64,000 nucleotides of DNA from Piezodorus guildinii (GCA_023052935.1 CM041294.1:13503791-13567790), one strand, 5' to 3'; positions 1-12,671 are shown, counted from the stretch's first letter. Notes: a model not told the origin generated them from the sequence alone. A program made the numbers and translations.

Positions 1-728
1 AAAGCCAGATTTCTTCTGGACTATAGGTCATGAAATGGGTATTCCTGAGGCCCTCATTTCTCGAAACCACCGGAGAACATGGCGATCAAGAATGCCATGT
101 ATTGCTCCTCTAATTTTTTTCCCACATCCCAATAAAGACGCAATGGAGCCATCGATGTTATCTTTATTAGCGATAATTGTTGCTGGAGTAGATTTTGACA
201 TCCCGTATTTTCCGCTATTTTAGATTTTGACTCAATTTTTTTATCCACTTCTTGAAGAATCGACAACTTTGTATTTAAAGCAATGGATTTTCTCTTTGAC
301 ATAGTGTACGGAGGGAAAGCGCACTTCGAACGAAAAGCGAGAAAGACCGACTTCGAAGAAACCTCGAAAAAACGCAAGTAATAAAAGCAATAACAAGCTG
401 AAACTCTAGAAGCCATAAGCTGTCACATACTGTAAATAACAGAGCTCAGCTGAATAGATTGGAGAGTTAAGAAGGATTTGGACAGAAAGGCGTTGCTCTT
501 TACTAGGAATTAAGACATATCGTAATTTTTTTTTTCATTTTTCGTAATAACCGAACAAATGCAATTCTGAGGTCCACAAAAGTAGTTCGTTAGTTCGTTA
601 TAAGAGAATATTTCGTTATAAACGAGGAGAAATCATAGTTTTCTATTCATTTTTCAAAGGACTGCAACGATAGTTTTTTATAAACGGGTGTTCGTTATAA
701 CCGTGTTCGTTAAAAAGAGAGTTTACTG
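1..728 (-). mobile_element. Tigger/pogo-type DNA transposon, partial relic
   Basis: The right end, read on the minus strand, starts CAGTAAACTCTC and continues with repeated TTATAACGAA-type motifs, the form of Tigger/pogo terminal repeats. A TA lies just outside at 729-730. A reading frame starting at 302 on the minus strand (MSKRKSIALN...KLSILQEVDK) resembles the N-terminal psq/CENPB-type helix-turn-helix of these transposases. It runs open to 54 but loses family resemblance after about 35 residues, so it is probably frameshifted. The element runs off the left edge, so the catalytic part and other terminal repeat are not visible. Family from motif recognition; inactivity inferred. Confidence 0.6.
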
Positions 729-767
729 TAAAAAGAAGTCGTCGAAGCGGGTGCGCAAGATATACAT

Positions 768-1409
768 AATAATAATAATAATAGGCTTACCAAACCCGAA
801 GGTTCGATGCCGATACCATCAAATTCTGTCTACACAGACTCGTCCAATGTTCGCCGGTCAAGCCCAAGCTCCCGAGATCAGCCTTAACGCAATCCTCCCA
901 TCGACGCTTCGGCCTACCTTTCGGACGTCTACCAGTCAGATCCGCGAATACCACCTTTCTCGGAATCCGTTCCGCACCGAGCCCAACAACTTTATTCGCC
1001 CATTTGAGTCTCCGCGATCTATGCGATGCTATCAACTCAATTATATTCACATGATACAAGTTCCGCAATTCCGCGTTGTGCAACCTTCTAAACTCCCCAG
1101 TGGCCTCATCTCTCTTCGGACCAAATATTTTACGCAGTACCTTATTTTCGAAAACCTTAAGCCGTTGTTCATCCTTCAAAGTAAGCGGCCACGTTTCACA
1201 TCCGTAAAGAACCGTCGGAAGAATAATAGTTTTATAAATTCTAACCTTTAAGTTTTTAGATAGAAGCCTTAGCAACTGAATAATAACAAGCATTTCCCAC
1301 CTTTAACCGGGACTTTATTTCTTTCTGGATTTAATTTTTTCTTGTTATCATTGAACCTAAATACTTGAATTTCTCTACGTATTCAAAAGTATGCCCTGAT
1401 ATATTATGA
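768..1409 (-). mobile_element. RTE-type non-LTR retrotransposon fragment, 5'-truncated, with target-site duplication
   Basis: The minus strand encodes the C-terminal end of an RT polyprotein (KFKYLGSMIT at the 5' end, then YGCETWPLTLKDEQRLKVFE, ending near RPKRRWEDCV...SNLRVW, 787-1293). It terminates in an (AAT)n tail at 768-785, as RTE-clade elements often do. The 13-bp word GCAAGATATACAT occurs at 755-767 and again at 1410-1422, so both ends are fixed by a target-site duplication. Only about 0.64 kb remains: no endonuclease and no RT core. A degraded sister copy lies at 57413-57891. Confidence 0.8.
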
Positions 1410-1532
1410 GCAAGATATACATACAGAAATAAATACATTTCAATTATCATGACGATCTTTTAATACTCGTTTCAAGGCATTCCATTTCTCCTTCAATATT
1501 TATCGCATAGCATTAAATTAATAACAATGACA

Positions 1533-1556
1533 TTTATTTTCTACATTATCTTTATT
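1533..1556 (-). terminator. Candidate polyadenylation signals of gene A
   Basis: Two AATAAA hexamers on the minus strand (TTTATT at 1533-1538 and 1551-1556) lie 90-113 bp downstream of the gene A stop codon. The position suits 3'-end formation, but the region is very AT-rich and such hexamers arise easily by chance. Confidence 0.4.
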
Positions 1557-1645
1557 GTCATTTTCGTCATACAAAAATTAAATAGAAACAAAACATTTTC
1601 TGTAGAAAATAATATTTAAATTTTATAATCTAAATTATAGACGAA

Positions 1646-4600
1646 TCACTGGCCATGAGCGAACATAGAGGTAAGCAATGTACACTGATCATTACTACAA
1701 CTACTTTTATCAATCAATACTCTCGCAGTTGGGCTCACTTCATGATCAGCAGTTCCGTCCTTAAGGAGTACATGATAAATTAATGTTTCAGACCAGTCTA
1801 TGACACCAATAAATTTTACAATTAACACGTCTGTAACATTACATCTCCATCCGTATCCTTCGAAAACGTGGCCTATTGTAATGAAGAAGTTGGCTTCATC
1901 GGCGATGGCGCGGACAACAGCGGTACATGACTGAACATCGCTGCAGTACCGATCAACATAACCAATGAGTACATTCTCCCTCAACATGGGTTCATCTTCC
2001 TGGCAAAATGGCATATCCATCATGGTTCTGTTGTAATACCAAGTTTCTGGCAATGAAACACCAACTTCGTGAGTGATGCCATCTCCTCTCCCCAAGTAAA
2101 CAATGAAGAATTTCACAATGACAGTAAGAGCTACAAAAAAAGCTAATGTTCCAAAGATGAAATATAATTTCTTCTTGGCACTGTTGAGATTTCTGAAAAA
2201 AAAACAAACAACAATAACCAAAGGAATAATAATTAAACATTAATCAATAAATAGCTTAATATATAGAAAATAGTTCAAAACTGAGTACAAATTTATTGAT
2301 AAAATCGTTTTAATTATGTAATACGTTTATTGCGGGAACATTAGTGACTATTTTCTCACAGTAGTGTGAAATTTGAAATTTTGTGATTCAAACTGGTTTT
2401 AAATAGTACTTTGCTCTAGTGTTGTAGAATATTGGGCTCAATTTACCTGCAAGGAAATTCCTACAATTAAAAGATGTGCATGTAGTTTCTCTTATGTAGA
2501 TAATTCAATATTATGTTTTGAATTTGAACTAATATTTACTATCATTTCAAAGCATTTATTAACTATTACCTAAATTAGTGGTAGCTACTTCTCCCAGAAG
2601 GCCATAAATGGTTGTTTTGCTGATCGAGCAATAGAAAGTATTTATGTATTCTTTACATTTATCATTTGTAGGCTTTCTACTAATAAACTGCTAGTCTAAT
2701 TAAGAGAGTAAAGGTAGTGCCAGTTCCAATTTTGATAATATTTAGAATAAATGTTTCTTACAAGCTTGTTTCATCCTGGATAAACCTACTGACCTTCATA
2801 ATGCAAGAAGAGATTATGGGACTAGCAGAAAACCAATACCTAATTCAGCAGCTTTTGATCGAACTTCCTAATATGTTTTTAATGACCTATTATTGATTAC
2901 TGAAGGCTTGTTGTATTCTTGAATTAAATATTGATAGTAGCATGCATGGAAAATTATTTCATTGTCCGATCTTCTAAGATCAGATATTATGGGATTATGA
3001 CAAGAGGTAATGAAATTGTCAGATATCGAGAGACTTCAGATCTGTAGCTAGTGCTTTAGTCACATGAAGTAAAGTCTTCCTATAGTTCTTCTATCTTTAT
3101 CATAGAATAATATAATTTATAATAGAAGTCTATATGTGTGGGGGCTCACTCATGCATACATTCCTATCAGTGATGCACAGAGGGAGTACTTATGACTGGA
3201 CAGTTACCTGTTAAGTCGTGTTCCCTCCTCCCTTATTTTTTCATGGATAAGGATATACTCAGTACATTTTTTTTTTATAATCAGAGCCTGTTGGAAAAAA
3301 AAATTATTCTGCTGCCTTATCTCTAAGGATGAAGGGAACAAATGTTTAGTAAATTGGGGTCTACAATTTTCTTAGAGTTGCATCATTCTTAGACAGTGGT
3401 GGCTAAGAATTTTATGGTTGCACCTAAGTAATTTTGAGTCTATAATTTTAGAATTAAAAAATATTTGTAACCTGTAGGATAATCCTCCCAGTCTATCTTA
3501 GTTGGAGCTTGTAAGGAGCATGGGAGTGAGCAATAGAAGAGCAGCCCCCTCATAAAAATTATTAGGACAAATAAAAATAAAAGACGAAAAAAATAAAATA
3601 ATACATTAGGGTAAAAGGTGTGGTTAGGGAGTGTGTTCAATTCCAAGAACATACTTATTTTTATTTAAATATATCCACTGTGTTTGAAAAAAATAACTTT
3701 TTCAACCTACTTGGTTATCCCATAAAGAAAATCCTGCATAAGTCTATGGTGAGGAGTTAAAATCCACTGTAAAAGTAGCTCAATTTAAAAAAAAAAATCT
3801 AGTGCACGCAACACACAACTTTCTCTTACCGCCCTTTTTAAAATCAATTTAAGAATTTTTAAATACCGTTAGAGATGAAATTCATTTAAATAATTAATTA
3901 AATTGATTTTCGATAGGAACATGTGTTTTATTAAATAATCTATTATGCTATTATCTAAAACAATCAGTCAATTTTATCTGCTTTTCATCACTCACCATTA
4001 CATTTTACAACTTTGTGCATAAAATAATATTTTTTCTAAAATTTTTAGCTTTCCAACGGTATATTATACAGTACTTATTTTAAAAAAAACAAAATTTACA
4101 TTAAAAAATATGTTTGCACTTTTCTTTTTCAGTTTATTATTAAATTCATTCAACTTATATATATAGCAGTATTTTCTCAATGCTAACAACATAAAATACT
4201 TAATTTTTTCGAATGTACAAAATTGAAGATACTTTAGAGGAAGAAAATTTAAACTATCGGCATTTAAGCCCTGTCTGACTATTTCAATGAGAATGAAACC
4301 TACATCATATTAAAGCCCATTATAATTTACGTATTATAGCGAGTTTAATCAAAATTTTTAGACCCGTTTTTGAGAAAATCGTAGAAAGGTCCAAAGTGCA
4401 TGGTATAAAGTGGCTATTCTGCTTAGCCGATTTTAATGAAAAATGTTGCTGTAACACCTCGGGCAAATAGTTGTCTTAAATATGAAATTTCAGTTTCATA
4501 GGACTTATCGTTTCCGCCCGGGAGTTACCACACTCAGACACACATATACACACACCGACCTTTTTGCGGGACTTGGTTGGTTGGTTACTCCATTAAACGT

Positions 4601-5315
4601 ATAACTTATATTTGTCTGTTTCTAACTCAGTAATGATGTACCTGTATCTTCTCTTAATGGTATATTTTAAATCTGTCCTAGTTTTGTACAGTCTATTCAG
4701 AGTACCCATTTACTATTAACCTAGATTGGTAGAAGCCGCTTCTCCAAGACCATAATTGTTATGCTGATTGAGTATAAAAAGAGATTGTAGAAGTAGTATC
4801 CATTAGATTTGTGATTTTTATTCATAAACTATTAGTCTGCTTAGTAATTTATGAAATGTTAATAATAGCTTATTCAATTTTTTTTTTCAAAAAACAAATA
4901 TAACCAGTAAAAAAAAACATATCACTAGACTGGATAGATGAGGATTAAATGGATATAAATAAAATTAAAAGAAAACCAACCTGAAAAACTATTTTACTTT
5001 ATATTTCCTAAGATAAGTAAAAATATAAAAACATTTCTTTCATACATTTTGTATTGATACAATAAGCAAATAAAATGAAATAGCTAAATGACAACTGGTT
5101 TCTAAAAACTATTTACTGTCCAAAATACAAAAATGATGAATTAAAGCTTGCTTAGTTAACAAATATTAATTTAATTTATAATATGTAATAATATTTTAGA
5201 ACTGTATAGCAGATATCACAGAATAAACTAGAATTCTTTAATTTCTTCAAAGTTATTCATCTGATGTTACTTACATTTCTTCTTCCATTATAACAAATGA
5301 AGCTGGATTAGACAT
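1646..5315 (-). CDS. Gene A: small single-pass membrane protein with a four-cysteine outer domain, family not recognised
   Basis: Two exons join in phase: 5315-5275 (ATG at 5315-5313; encodes MSNPASFVIMEEE plus two bases; donor GTAAGT) and 2192-1646 (acceptor after a nine-T pyrimidine run; stop TGA at 1648-1646). The product is 195 residues. A basic stretch (KKK, 20-22) precedes one hydrophobic segment at about 23-47, with no cleavable signal, suggesting a type II membrane protein. The outer part holds Cys77, 97, 103 and 131, motifs WYYNR (65-69) and GHVFEGYGWRC (121-131), and glycosylation sequons at Asn68 and Asn132. Cysteine spacing and motifs match gene B (12672-13447) exactly, so the two are paralogs. 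The second exon is clear; the first is inferred from phase, donor and start codon, and needs transcript support. Function unknown. Confidence 0.72.
2193..5274 (-). other. Intron of gene A (proposed)
   Basis: About 3.1 kb between the two proposed exons. Its middle (about 3797-4600) is a copy of repeat family A; the rest is AT-rich sequence in which I see no coding. A 70-codon frame at 3440-3652 (minus) has no recognisable features and is taken as chance. Confidence 0.6.
3797..4600 (-). repeat. Repeat family A, copy 1
   Basis: Matches the copies at 32042-32870 and 39938-40822 in reverse orientation, over the run from the GCACGCAACACAC end to the 'pure GTGTGTG and CCCGGGCGGAAAC' end (here CCCGGGAGTTACC and ACACACATATACAC at 4520-4555). 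No coding capacity. The palindromic terminus seen in other copies is missing here. Confidence 0.7.
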
Positions 5316-6481
5316 AGTATCTTTATATACTGAATCACAGCCCCTGATATATTATGATAAACTATAACCCATTATCATTTAAATAGATTTTACAGGTCAT
5401 AGATCACAAAATCAAAAGAGTTGTAAATGTAAGTAATAAAAAGATTTATCTATTTATTCAATATTTTGTTAGGTATTACCCATAAAATAAATTCATCAAG
5501 TCGCTCAGGGAATTTCAATTTTAATTATGTATTTTAATTTTTAAACAAAAAAATTAAAACTTCTTTTTATTCATTTATTTAATTAAAAGGCTTTGCAATA
5601 TTTTTTAATAGAATGAAAATAATGAAATACATTAATATGAAATTTCCAAATTTCAGTTCAATCCTCAATAGCAATCATGAGATCGAGAATATAATGTTCT
5701 AAAATGGTGTATATTGATTAATTTACATGCATAAGTACATAATTTTTATTTTATTTTATTCATATATACATATTGTTGTATTATATATACATAGTGCGAC
5801 AAATGGAAGTATTAAAAATATGTTATCAGCTAATCTGTGTTTGCTGCCAGTGTCAGATTAACTTTAAAGAGCAATATTAGTCAATTGCTACTTATCAATG
5901 ACATTTATTTTAAATAAATAATTGAAATTAAAAAGAACATTACTGAGTGGTCATAATGAAATAATTAATCAATGAAAAACTAATGACATTGAAAAAAAAA
6001 AACTTTTGATTAAATTAATTCTAAACAAAATTTATACAAACACCACTGGAGAATTGAAGGTATTTTTACTGAAGGTTCCATAATGTGCTAAGAAAGGGCT
6101 TATTTTATTAATGGTCTCCTTCTCCCTCCCCCTTTTATCAAAATATCTTTAGCTGAGAAAATCTGTACTCATAACATAATAATGTTTTAAATTACTTTTG
6201 CCTTTCTTTCATTAAGTTTCTTTAATAATAAGCTTATCAAAGTACACAATACTGTAAGGCAGCTAATTTCAATCTTAGCCTTAGGTGATTGTGCTAGTAG
6301 AAGTTATGTACTGGCACATTTATGGTAATTCATTTGTACTGTGATTCATCTATTTGTGTTCTTCATGTATTTGGTGTGCATAATATAGTTAAGCTGAATA
6401 CCAACTTTAAACATTGCCATGTTATATTAATAAATATTATCATGACCCTCTTCTAAAACTAAACAAAATCAATTACATGTA
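5316..6481. other. Non-coding, AT-rich intergenic stretch
   Basis: Upstream of the proposed gene A start. No open frame of note, no recognised repeat. TATATAAAG lies immediately before the gene A ATG (minus strand, about 5321-5329) and is too close to the ATG to serve as an ordinary TATA box. I see nothing else. Confidence 0.5.
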
Positions 6482-8105
6482 CAGTGAGTGTCAAAAGTAT
6501 TCGGAATTCACAACCATTCCGTAATTTACTTGCTCTTAACTTATATTATATGTTTTCAAAAATTTGTTAACCACTTTATGATGTTAGAAGGAATGTAAAC
6601 AATAGCTCAAACCAAAAATTACGACGATAAGCATTTTATTTTCAACTTTTTGAACGTTCATTTACGAAAATATTAAAAGTAGTGTATGTCAAGGGTGTCA
6701 AAAGTATTCGGAATTACGTGATTTCCTAATTGTATCAATGCAGAGATCATAAATAAACACCCAGTTGGTAAAACTTTTTTTATAATTATACATTTTAGCC
6801 TACTAGGAATTGATCTTACTAATTAATTGATTGTTTGGTGTGAAATAATATCCCACTCAAGCACTTATTGTTTCTTGAGGCCATTTTCATTTTGAATATA
6901 GTATTTCTTGATTTTCCTTTTTAGTAGGACCAACAAATAGTTAATTAAATTTGAAAGAAATAATTGAAGAGAGATTTCGAGAACTTTTTGATAATTTTGC
7001 AGCAACTAAATCTGAATAGATAACGTATGTTGATAGATAATGTCCAGAGTCATGGTCGCGCGTATGTTAAAAATTTAATTTATACGTAATTTTTCTTCTA
7101 CTTTTAATCCTGGCTTTTAATACTTATAAAATACACAAACCAATCAATAATTTTGTCGATGAGTCCAATATTATTAAACTTTTTCAAAGAAAAACATACC
7201 TAACTATCAATGACCGCTCAAGGTGTTTTACTAAGGTATACTAAATTCTTTATTTGGTTTCCTCCAAACCATAATGTCTTCATAAGAACCATGTATATTA
7301 GTATGAGAATCATCTATAAACATTTTAATTCATCAACCTTCTCTTTGAAAAAATGATACAAACATTCAGCCTATTCTCTCATTGCCTTGCCTACTGAAAG
7401 ACTTTGCCGGACATCTTGTACCATGTTTTTCTTTTCGTCATATTTTTTTAGAACCGAGGGAACAGTTGAAACATTTATTGCGTATCCAGAAGTTCTGAAA
7501 ATTTCAGAAATAAGCTGAGGTTTACTCATTGAATGTATTGTTTTCTTATTAGATGAGTAATAAGTCTTTCAGTTTTAATATTTAATATTTTTTAGACGCT
7601 CACCTTTTTGCTTTTATATTTTATTATTATATTATCTACATTTTACATAGCCATCCACATATTCTCATCAATTTTTTTAACATTTCAACTATTTCACTTT
7701 AAAAAATGATTTGAAACAGTTGTTCGATCGTTACGTTTTTATTTTAGACACTTATTAAAAAAAAAATTCTTTCAAAGATTGGGTGTATGTTATATAAGGG
7801 TGAAGAATTGTTTAGAACATAAAACATGTCAAATATTAGTGAGGAAATGAATATTTGAAACTATTAAACAACAGAATATTACGATTTCCGAATACTTTTG
7901 ACACTAACTGATCTAGTAATTTTACATTATTAATCGGATATTTTTAAAAACAATAAATTTTTCGATTATCTGATCAATGATTTTTCTTTATCGGAGTCTC
8001 TTTTAAATATTTAGGAGTAAAAAAGAATTATATAAATTCATAGTTGTCAAATATACTTATTAAATGAAAAGAAATACGAATTCCGAAAAGTTTTGACACT
8101 GACTG
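6482..8105 (-). mobile_element. Tc1-like transposon relic with double terminal repeats
   Basis: The ends are inverted copies of CAGT(G/C)AGTGTCAAAAGT followed by ATTCGGAATTC-like sequence, and TA flanks both sides (6480-6481, 8106-8107). A second inner copy of the GTGTCAAAAGTATTCGGAA motif occurs near 6693 and, inverted, near 7885-7910, giving an IR/DR layout. On the minus strand 7523-7410 reads like a Tc1 helix-turn-helix (KPQLISEIFRTSGYAINVST then VPSVLKKYDEKKN). No full transposase frame survives, so the copy is dead. Length 1624 bp is normal for the group. Confidence 0.75.
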
Positions 8106-8571
8106 TATATATTTTTTCCATTTGAAAAATAATAAAATGAATATAAATGAAAATCTGTTTTAAATTCAGAACATATTTAATAAATGGAAGATAGATGTGT
8201 TTATTTTTTAATATTCTTATCAACTCTAATCAAGACATACTTGGTGCAAATTTAGGACATAAATTATTAAAAAAAAAAATTTAAGCTGAAATCATTTTTG
8301 TATAATATATAAATATATTTTTCTTTCTTTCTTCTTCAATTTTCTAAGAATGAAATTTTGAACTTAACTTACCTTTTCCTTTGAATATATAAAAATACTA
8401 TTCTTTATTGCTATTTCATCACAACTTCTTATGTCATAAAAACCATATCATATCTTTCTCATTTAAATCTATCTAAGCACAGTTTTGGAAGACAATTTTA
8501 ATTATACTTTGAATTTATTTGAAAATAGTTACACAAAAAAAATCATTGTAAACATTTTGTTTTGAGTCTTT

Positions 8572-8733
8572 TATTTAGACAAAGAGATGTCCAATAAGAA
8601 CCTCTCAACAGTCTCATTTTGAGCTAATACTCACATTATTTAATCTGCAAAAAGACTTTTATAAAAAATAAATTAACTGGAAAAAATGAGTCTGTTGAGA
8701 GATTATTATTGGACATCTCTATGTCTAAATAAT
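8572..8733. mobile_element. Short MITE-like element with about 50-bp terminal inverted repeats
   Basis: The segment 8572-8622 (TATTTAGACAAAGAGATGTC onward) is repeated in inverted form at 8682-8732 with only a few mismatches, leaving a 60-bp centre. No coding. The structure is that of a small non-autonomous DNA transposon; the superfamily is unclear. Confidence 0.65.
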
Positions 8734-8761
8734 TTTTTTATTTGTTTATTTTGTTAATGGC

Positions 8762-9660
8762 AATTCAAAGGCCCAAAGAGAAAATGCGGATTCCACTTGG
8801 GCTATGCCAACCTGAGACCACTGAGCCTCTCATTACTTGCATTCACTGATGATATTGTTATTTTCTCGGATACTGAAGTGAATCTTAAGTATGATGTTAA
8901 TAAATTAAAAGAAGAACTCCTGAAGATTAATATGGTTATTAACCCTGTAAAAGCAAAAGTGATGAGGGTTTGGGAAGAAGCCAAGGAGAAATATGCGCAT
9001 TATGGGAGTCGAAGACAAAATCCTTGAACTAGTAGTAAACTTCAAATACCTGGGAGTACACATTAATGAAAATGGATCTATCAATTCGGAGGTAACTGAG
9101 CGAATCCCAGCTGGGGGCAGGATATTTAAAGCTTTCAAGAGGGTTTTTCTAAACAGGGGAGAGGTGGAGAAGAAAACAGAAGTGACTGTGTTCAAATCAA
9201 CATTTCTACCCATTTTGACGTATTCTTCGGAATCATGGAACCTGACAAAGAAACATCAATCAATCATGGATACAAGTGTCAGAAATGTAACTTTGAGGAA
9301 AAAAGGAGACAAGATAGAGTATGCAGCAACACCATCAGGTTGAAGCTCATTGTTAAGCCAGCTTTGATTTGAAATATTTGATAGAGGAAAACCTACTGGG
9401 ATAGTTAGGACTTCTTCTGCAAATGGAAGCGAATAGCAAAGCCTATAGAGCAAAAGTTGAGGGCAAGAGAGTAAGGGGAAGGCCTAGAGAAAATGAGAAG
9501 AAGAGGTAAAAAGAGTCTTCCTGAGAAGAGGACTTCAATGGAATCACAGAAGGTGCCTTGTGGAAGACCGGCAGAGCTGGAGAGGGCTCTATAGGCTTCA
9601 TCCTCACACTGCATAAGCGGTTCAAAGGTAGACTACAATAATGATAAAAAAAAAAAAAAA
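8762..9660 (+). mobile_element. RTE-like non-LTR retrotransposon fragment
   Basis: Broken frames on the + strand encode part of a reverse transcriptase: the LLAFTDDIVIFS motif (catalytic DD, about 8833-8868), then KLKEELLKINMVINPVKAKV, then NFKYLGVHINENGSINSE and LPILTYSSESWNLTKKHQ (9038-9265). The frame shifts near 8990-9000 and stops at 9343. The element ends in a poly(A)-rich tail at 9643-9662. The upstream half, including endonuclease and RT palm, is missing. Confidence 0.75.
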
Positions 9661-10680
9661 AAATTATGAATGTATTATTCGGATCAATCTCTTCTATTTT
9701 ATTTATATATTTATTTATCATAACATATATAAACTATGATTATTAAACTGTTAAGTTTCGAGGTACTTCTTATGCCAAATCTTCAGATCTTTAAATATCA
9801 TCTAAAATACAATTCAATAAATATTATAAGCAACCATACAAACAATAACAAACATTATCAATAATTTAGAATTCATTTATCACTTAAAATATTTACAATC
9901 TGTTTATAAAAATGTTTTATTAAACTTCTACTTACATTTATTTCCATATTATATCCTAATATAGGTCATTTAATAATGTAATATTATACATATTTAGTCC
10001 CTATATATGAATAATTCTGTCAGTCTGTTAAAATAATCTATTATTTCATCATCACATAATAATTCCTTCAACATTTTGCTGCCTAACACTTGCAACTATC
10101 AGGCATACTAAATTAGCATTTATCTAATTCCATTTTTGTATTATTCAATGTTTTCAAATATCCACAACATAATTTTTATCTAGGTTAGAGATTAAATATA
10201 TATACACACATGCACACACATACATACACATATATACATATACATATACATATATATAAAAACATAATGTTGAAGGAATTATTATGTGATGATAAAATAA
10301 TAGATTATTTTAACAGACTGACAAAATTATTCATATATAGGGACTAAATATGTATAATATTACATTATTAAATGACCTATATTAGGATATGATATGGAAA
10401 TAAATGTAAGTAGAAGTTTAATAAAACATTTTTATAAACAGATTGTTAATATTTTAAGTGATAAATGAATTCTAAATTATTGATAATGTTTGTCATTGTT
10501 TGTATGGTTGCTTATAATATTTATTTAATTGTATTTTAGATGATATTAAAGATCTGAAGATGAGGCATAAGAAGTACCTCGAAACGTAACAGTTTAATAA
10601 TCATAGTTTATATATGTTATGATAAATAAATATATAAATAAAATAGAAGAGATTGATCCGAATAATACATTCATAATTAA
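9661..10680. repeat. 1-kb foldback: inverted repeat with arms of about 415 bp
   Basis: Arm 9661-10076 is repeated in reverse complement at 10262-10679 with few differences. Both arms carry the landmark CGAGGTACTTCTTATGCC. The about 185-bp centre contains CACACA/TATACA runs at 10198-10258. The left arm directly abuts the poly(A) tail of the RTE-like element. No coding. It may be a foldback transposon or an inverted duplication. Confidence 0.85.
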
Positions 10681-11184
10681 AATTACTCTTCTATAATAGT
10701 AATTGATATAAAATAAATAAAATGTTACAAATTCATTATGTCACTAAAATCATGCAACACTAAGAGTACAAGGAGGTCATCCAAACTCATGTTACTATGA
10801 ACCATGGTATTAAGAGTGTAGCTGAAAACTACTCAGAGCTCCATTATGTCATTCCACGTCTCCAGTGTTGTTCCGCTCTAACATGTTCAAGAGCAGTGAT
10901 AGCTCGATCAAAATCCATTGCTTACTAATCAGAATAAGAAAGAACACGAGGGCCTATATGTTATAGGATGATTCATAATCAAGATATACTGGGTAAAGTC
11001 ATTACCCTGGTCCCAGTTGATACCATTTGCTTCTATTAGGTTGACAGACCTAAAATAGTGATAAGACAAGACTTTTCCACTAAGAGAATCTTGCGATACA
11101 TTGTTTCCCCCATAAGAGGTTACCAACTTTTGATGTTTAACAACCAAGTATTAAACTATGCTCAGCTTTGCTTTACTTTGATTA
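10681..11184. other. Non-coding stretch
   Basis: Between the foldback and the first SINE-1 copy. A 72-codon frame at 10929-11147 on the minus strand has no recognised features. Nothing else seen. Confidence 0.4.
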
Positions 11185-11434
11185 GTTTATTGTTTAACAT
11201 CACTTTATGCTACTATGGCTAATCAGACGATGCTACAGTGGGAGTCCTAACTTTTGCCTATCCAGGTTTTATTAGGATAGGGATCTTCAATGAATACCTG
11301 AAATCGCACGGGCTAGGGAATACCTTTTAACGTCCCCTCCGAAGGATGGCATAACTAAGGGTTTTTACTCCCATTAAAAAATCCTAGGACCACCTGCGGG
11401 TTTGAACCTGTGACCTTTGGCATAGGATGCTGTG
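11185..11434 (-). mobile_element. SINE-1 (tRNA-derived), copy a, head truncated
   Basis: Same sequence as the 42026-42275 copy in reverse: A-rich tail, then the GTAGCATCGTC body, then part of the tRNA-like head (GGTTTGAACC, B box, about 11397-11408). The head is cut before the A box. Confidence 0.8.
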
Positions 11435-11633
11435 TCTATATGTCTTATTATAGATTATTTTTATATATTTTATCTTCCAATATAAATTTAAACAATATCT
11501 GTGTTGCACATTTATCAGTGTTACACATCTACATACAACAAACAAATTAACAATAAAGGCTAAAGAGAAAGAGAAAATAAGTCGTCCTGTAGAGGAAAAA
11601 ACAACAAAAAAAAGACAGACAAAAGAAATAACA

Positions 11634-11754
11634 GGACGGCATAACTAAGGATTTTTTACTCCCATTAAAAACTCCTAGGACCACCTGCGGGTTTGAACCC
11701 GTGACCTTTGGCATAGGAGGCTGTTATGCTAACCACCCAGCAACAAGTGATCCC
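11634..11754 (-). mobile_element. SINE-1, copy b, head half only
   Basis: Contains the body segment next to the head, the B box (GGGTTTGAACCCG near 11688-11700) and the full 5' end (CAAGTGATCCC at 11744-11754 on +). It lacks the tail half. Copies a and b overlap in content, so they are two insertions or a partial duplication, not one split copy. Confidence 0.75.
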
Positions 11755-12618
11755 TAGTTTGATTAGTTATTCCTCAGCATTGGATTGAGGCATACATTTT
11801 TTGGATACCAGAATAGGGTAGCCACTCTTTTTGTGCCTCAGAGTGTACATAGCCCAATTATCTGTCTCCCTAGTTTAAAAAAAAAAATTAAAATTGATTT
11901 TATAATTGAAGTAAGGTTTAAGTTTTAGTACTCCAATGTTATGAAGCAATCCCTAAAAGCCAGTATAATTCCAAAATTGAAACAAAACAATGTAAGAAAT
12001 GTCATAGTTCAAACAGGATTGTCACACTTGATATTTTCTTTCTTTCATTTTCATATTCATTTATTCGTTTAATTTAGAAGCATTTTAATTAAAAACTAAC
12101 AATGAAACTTGATCTTAATGTTTATTCAGCTCTGATTAGTTTAATAAAATCAGGGAGTACTTAACAATGTTAAAAATAATAATTAAACAACATCTAAACA
12201 CAATATATTCCACAAATAAAATATAAAAATGATATTTATAGTGATAGTTTCAAAGAAAAACATATCTATGAGCCCATAGGTTTTTATTGTTTTGACCATT
12301 GCTCCATCTGAGATGTATGCTGTAGCTTTGATGTTATGTCATTAAACCTTAACCCAATCACAGCTTAATTAATTGATTTAAAATTTCAGGAACTATTAGT
12401 TGTATGCATTGTAAAGGAATAAAACAAGATTAAAGATTACAATATTGGGTTATTATTGTCTAAGTTTCATTTTAAAAATCAAATGAAATTATGTGATCTT
12501 CAACAATTTCCAACAATGCAATATTTTTTGAATCCTTAAAATTTAGTTGCTTATTTGTGTTACGCTACAACAATTCCTACTTTTAAATTTATATTTCTAT
12601 ACAAAGTTTTTATACACA
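11755..12618. other. Non-coding stretch downstream of gene B
   Basis: AT-rich, no open frame and no recognised repeat. It follows the 3' end of gene B. Confidence 0.4.
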
Positions 12619-12624
12619 TTTATT
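12619..12624 (-). terminator. Candidate polyadenylation signal of gene B
   Basis: AATAAA on the minus strand about 50 bp after the gene B stop codon. Plausible by position, but chance hexamers are common here. Confidence 0.4.
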
Positions 12625-12671
12625 TAAATGATTCTATTTTTTTTGTATATGTTGACATATATTATATATAC

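Noticed and set aside
688..1251. 187-codon + strand frame
   Set aside because: It is the antisense of the RTE-type fragment at 768-1409; no independent coding features.
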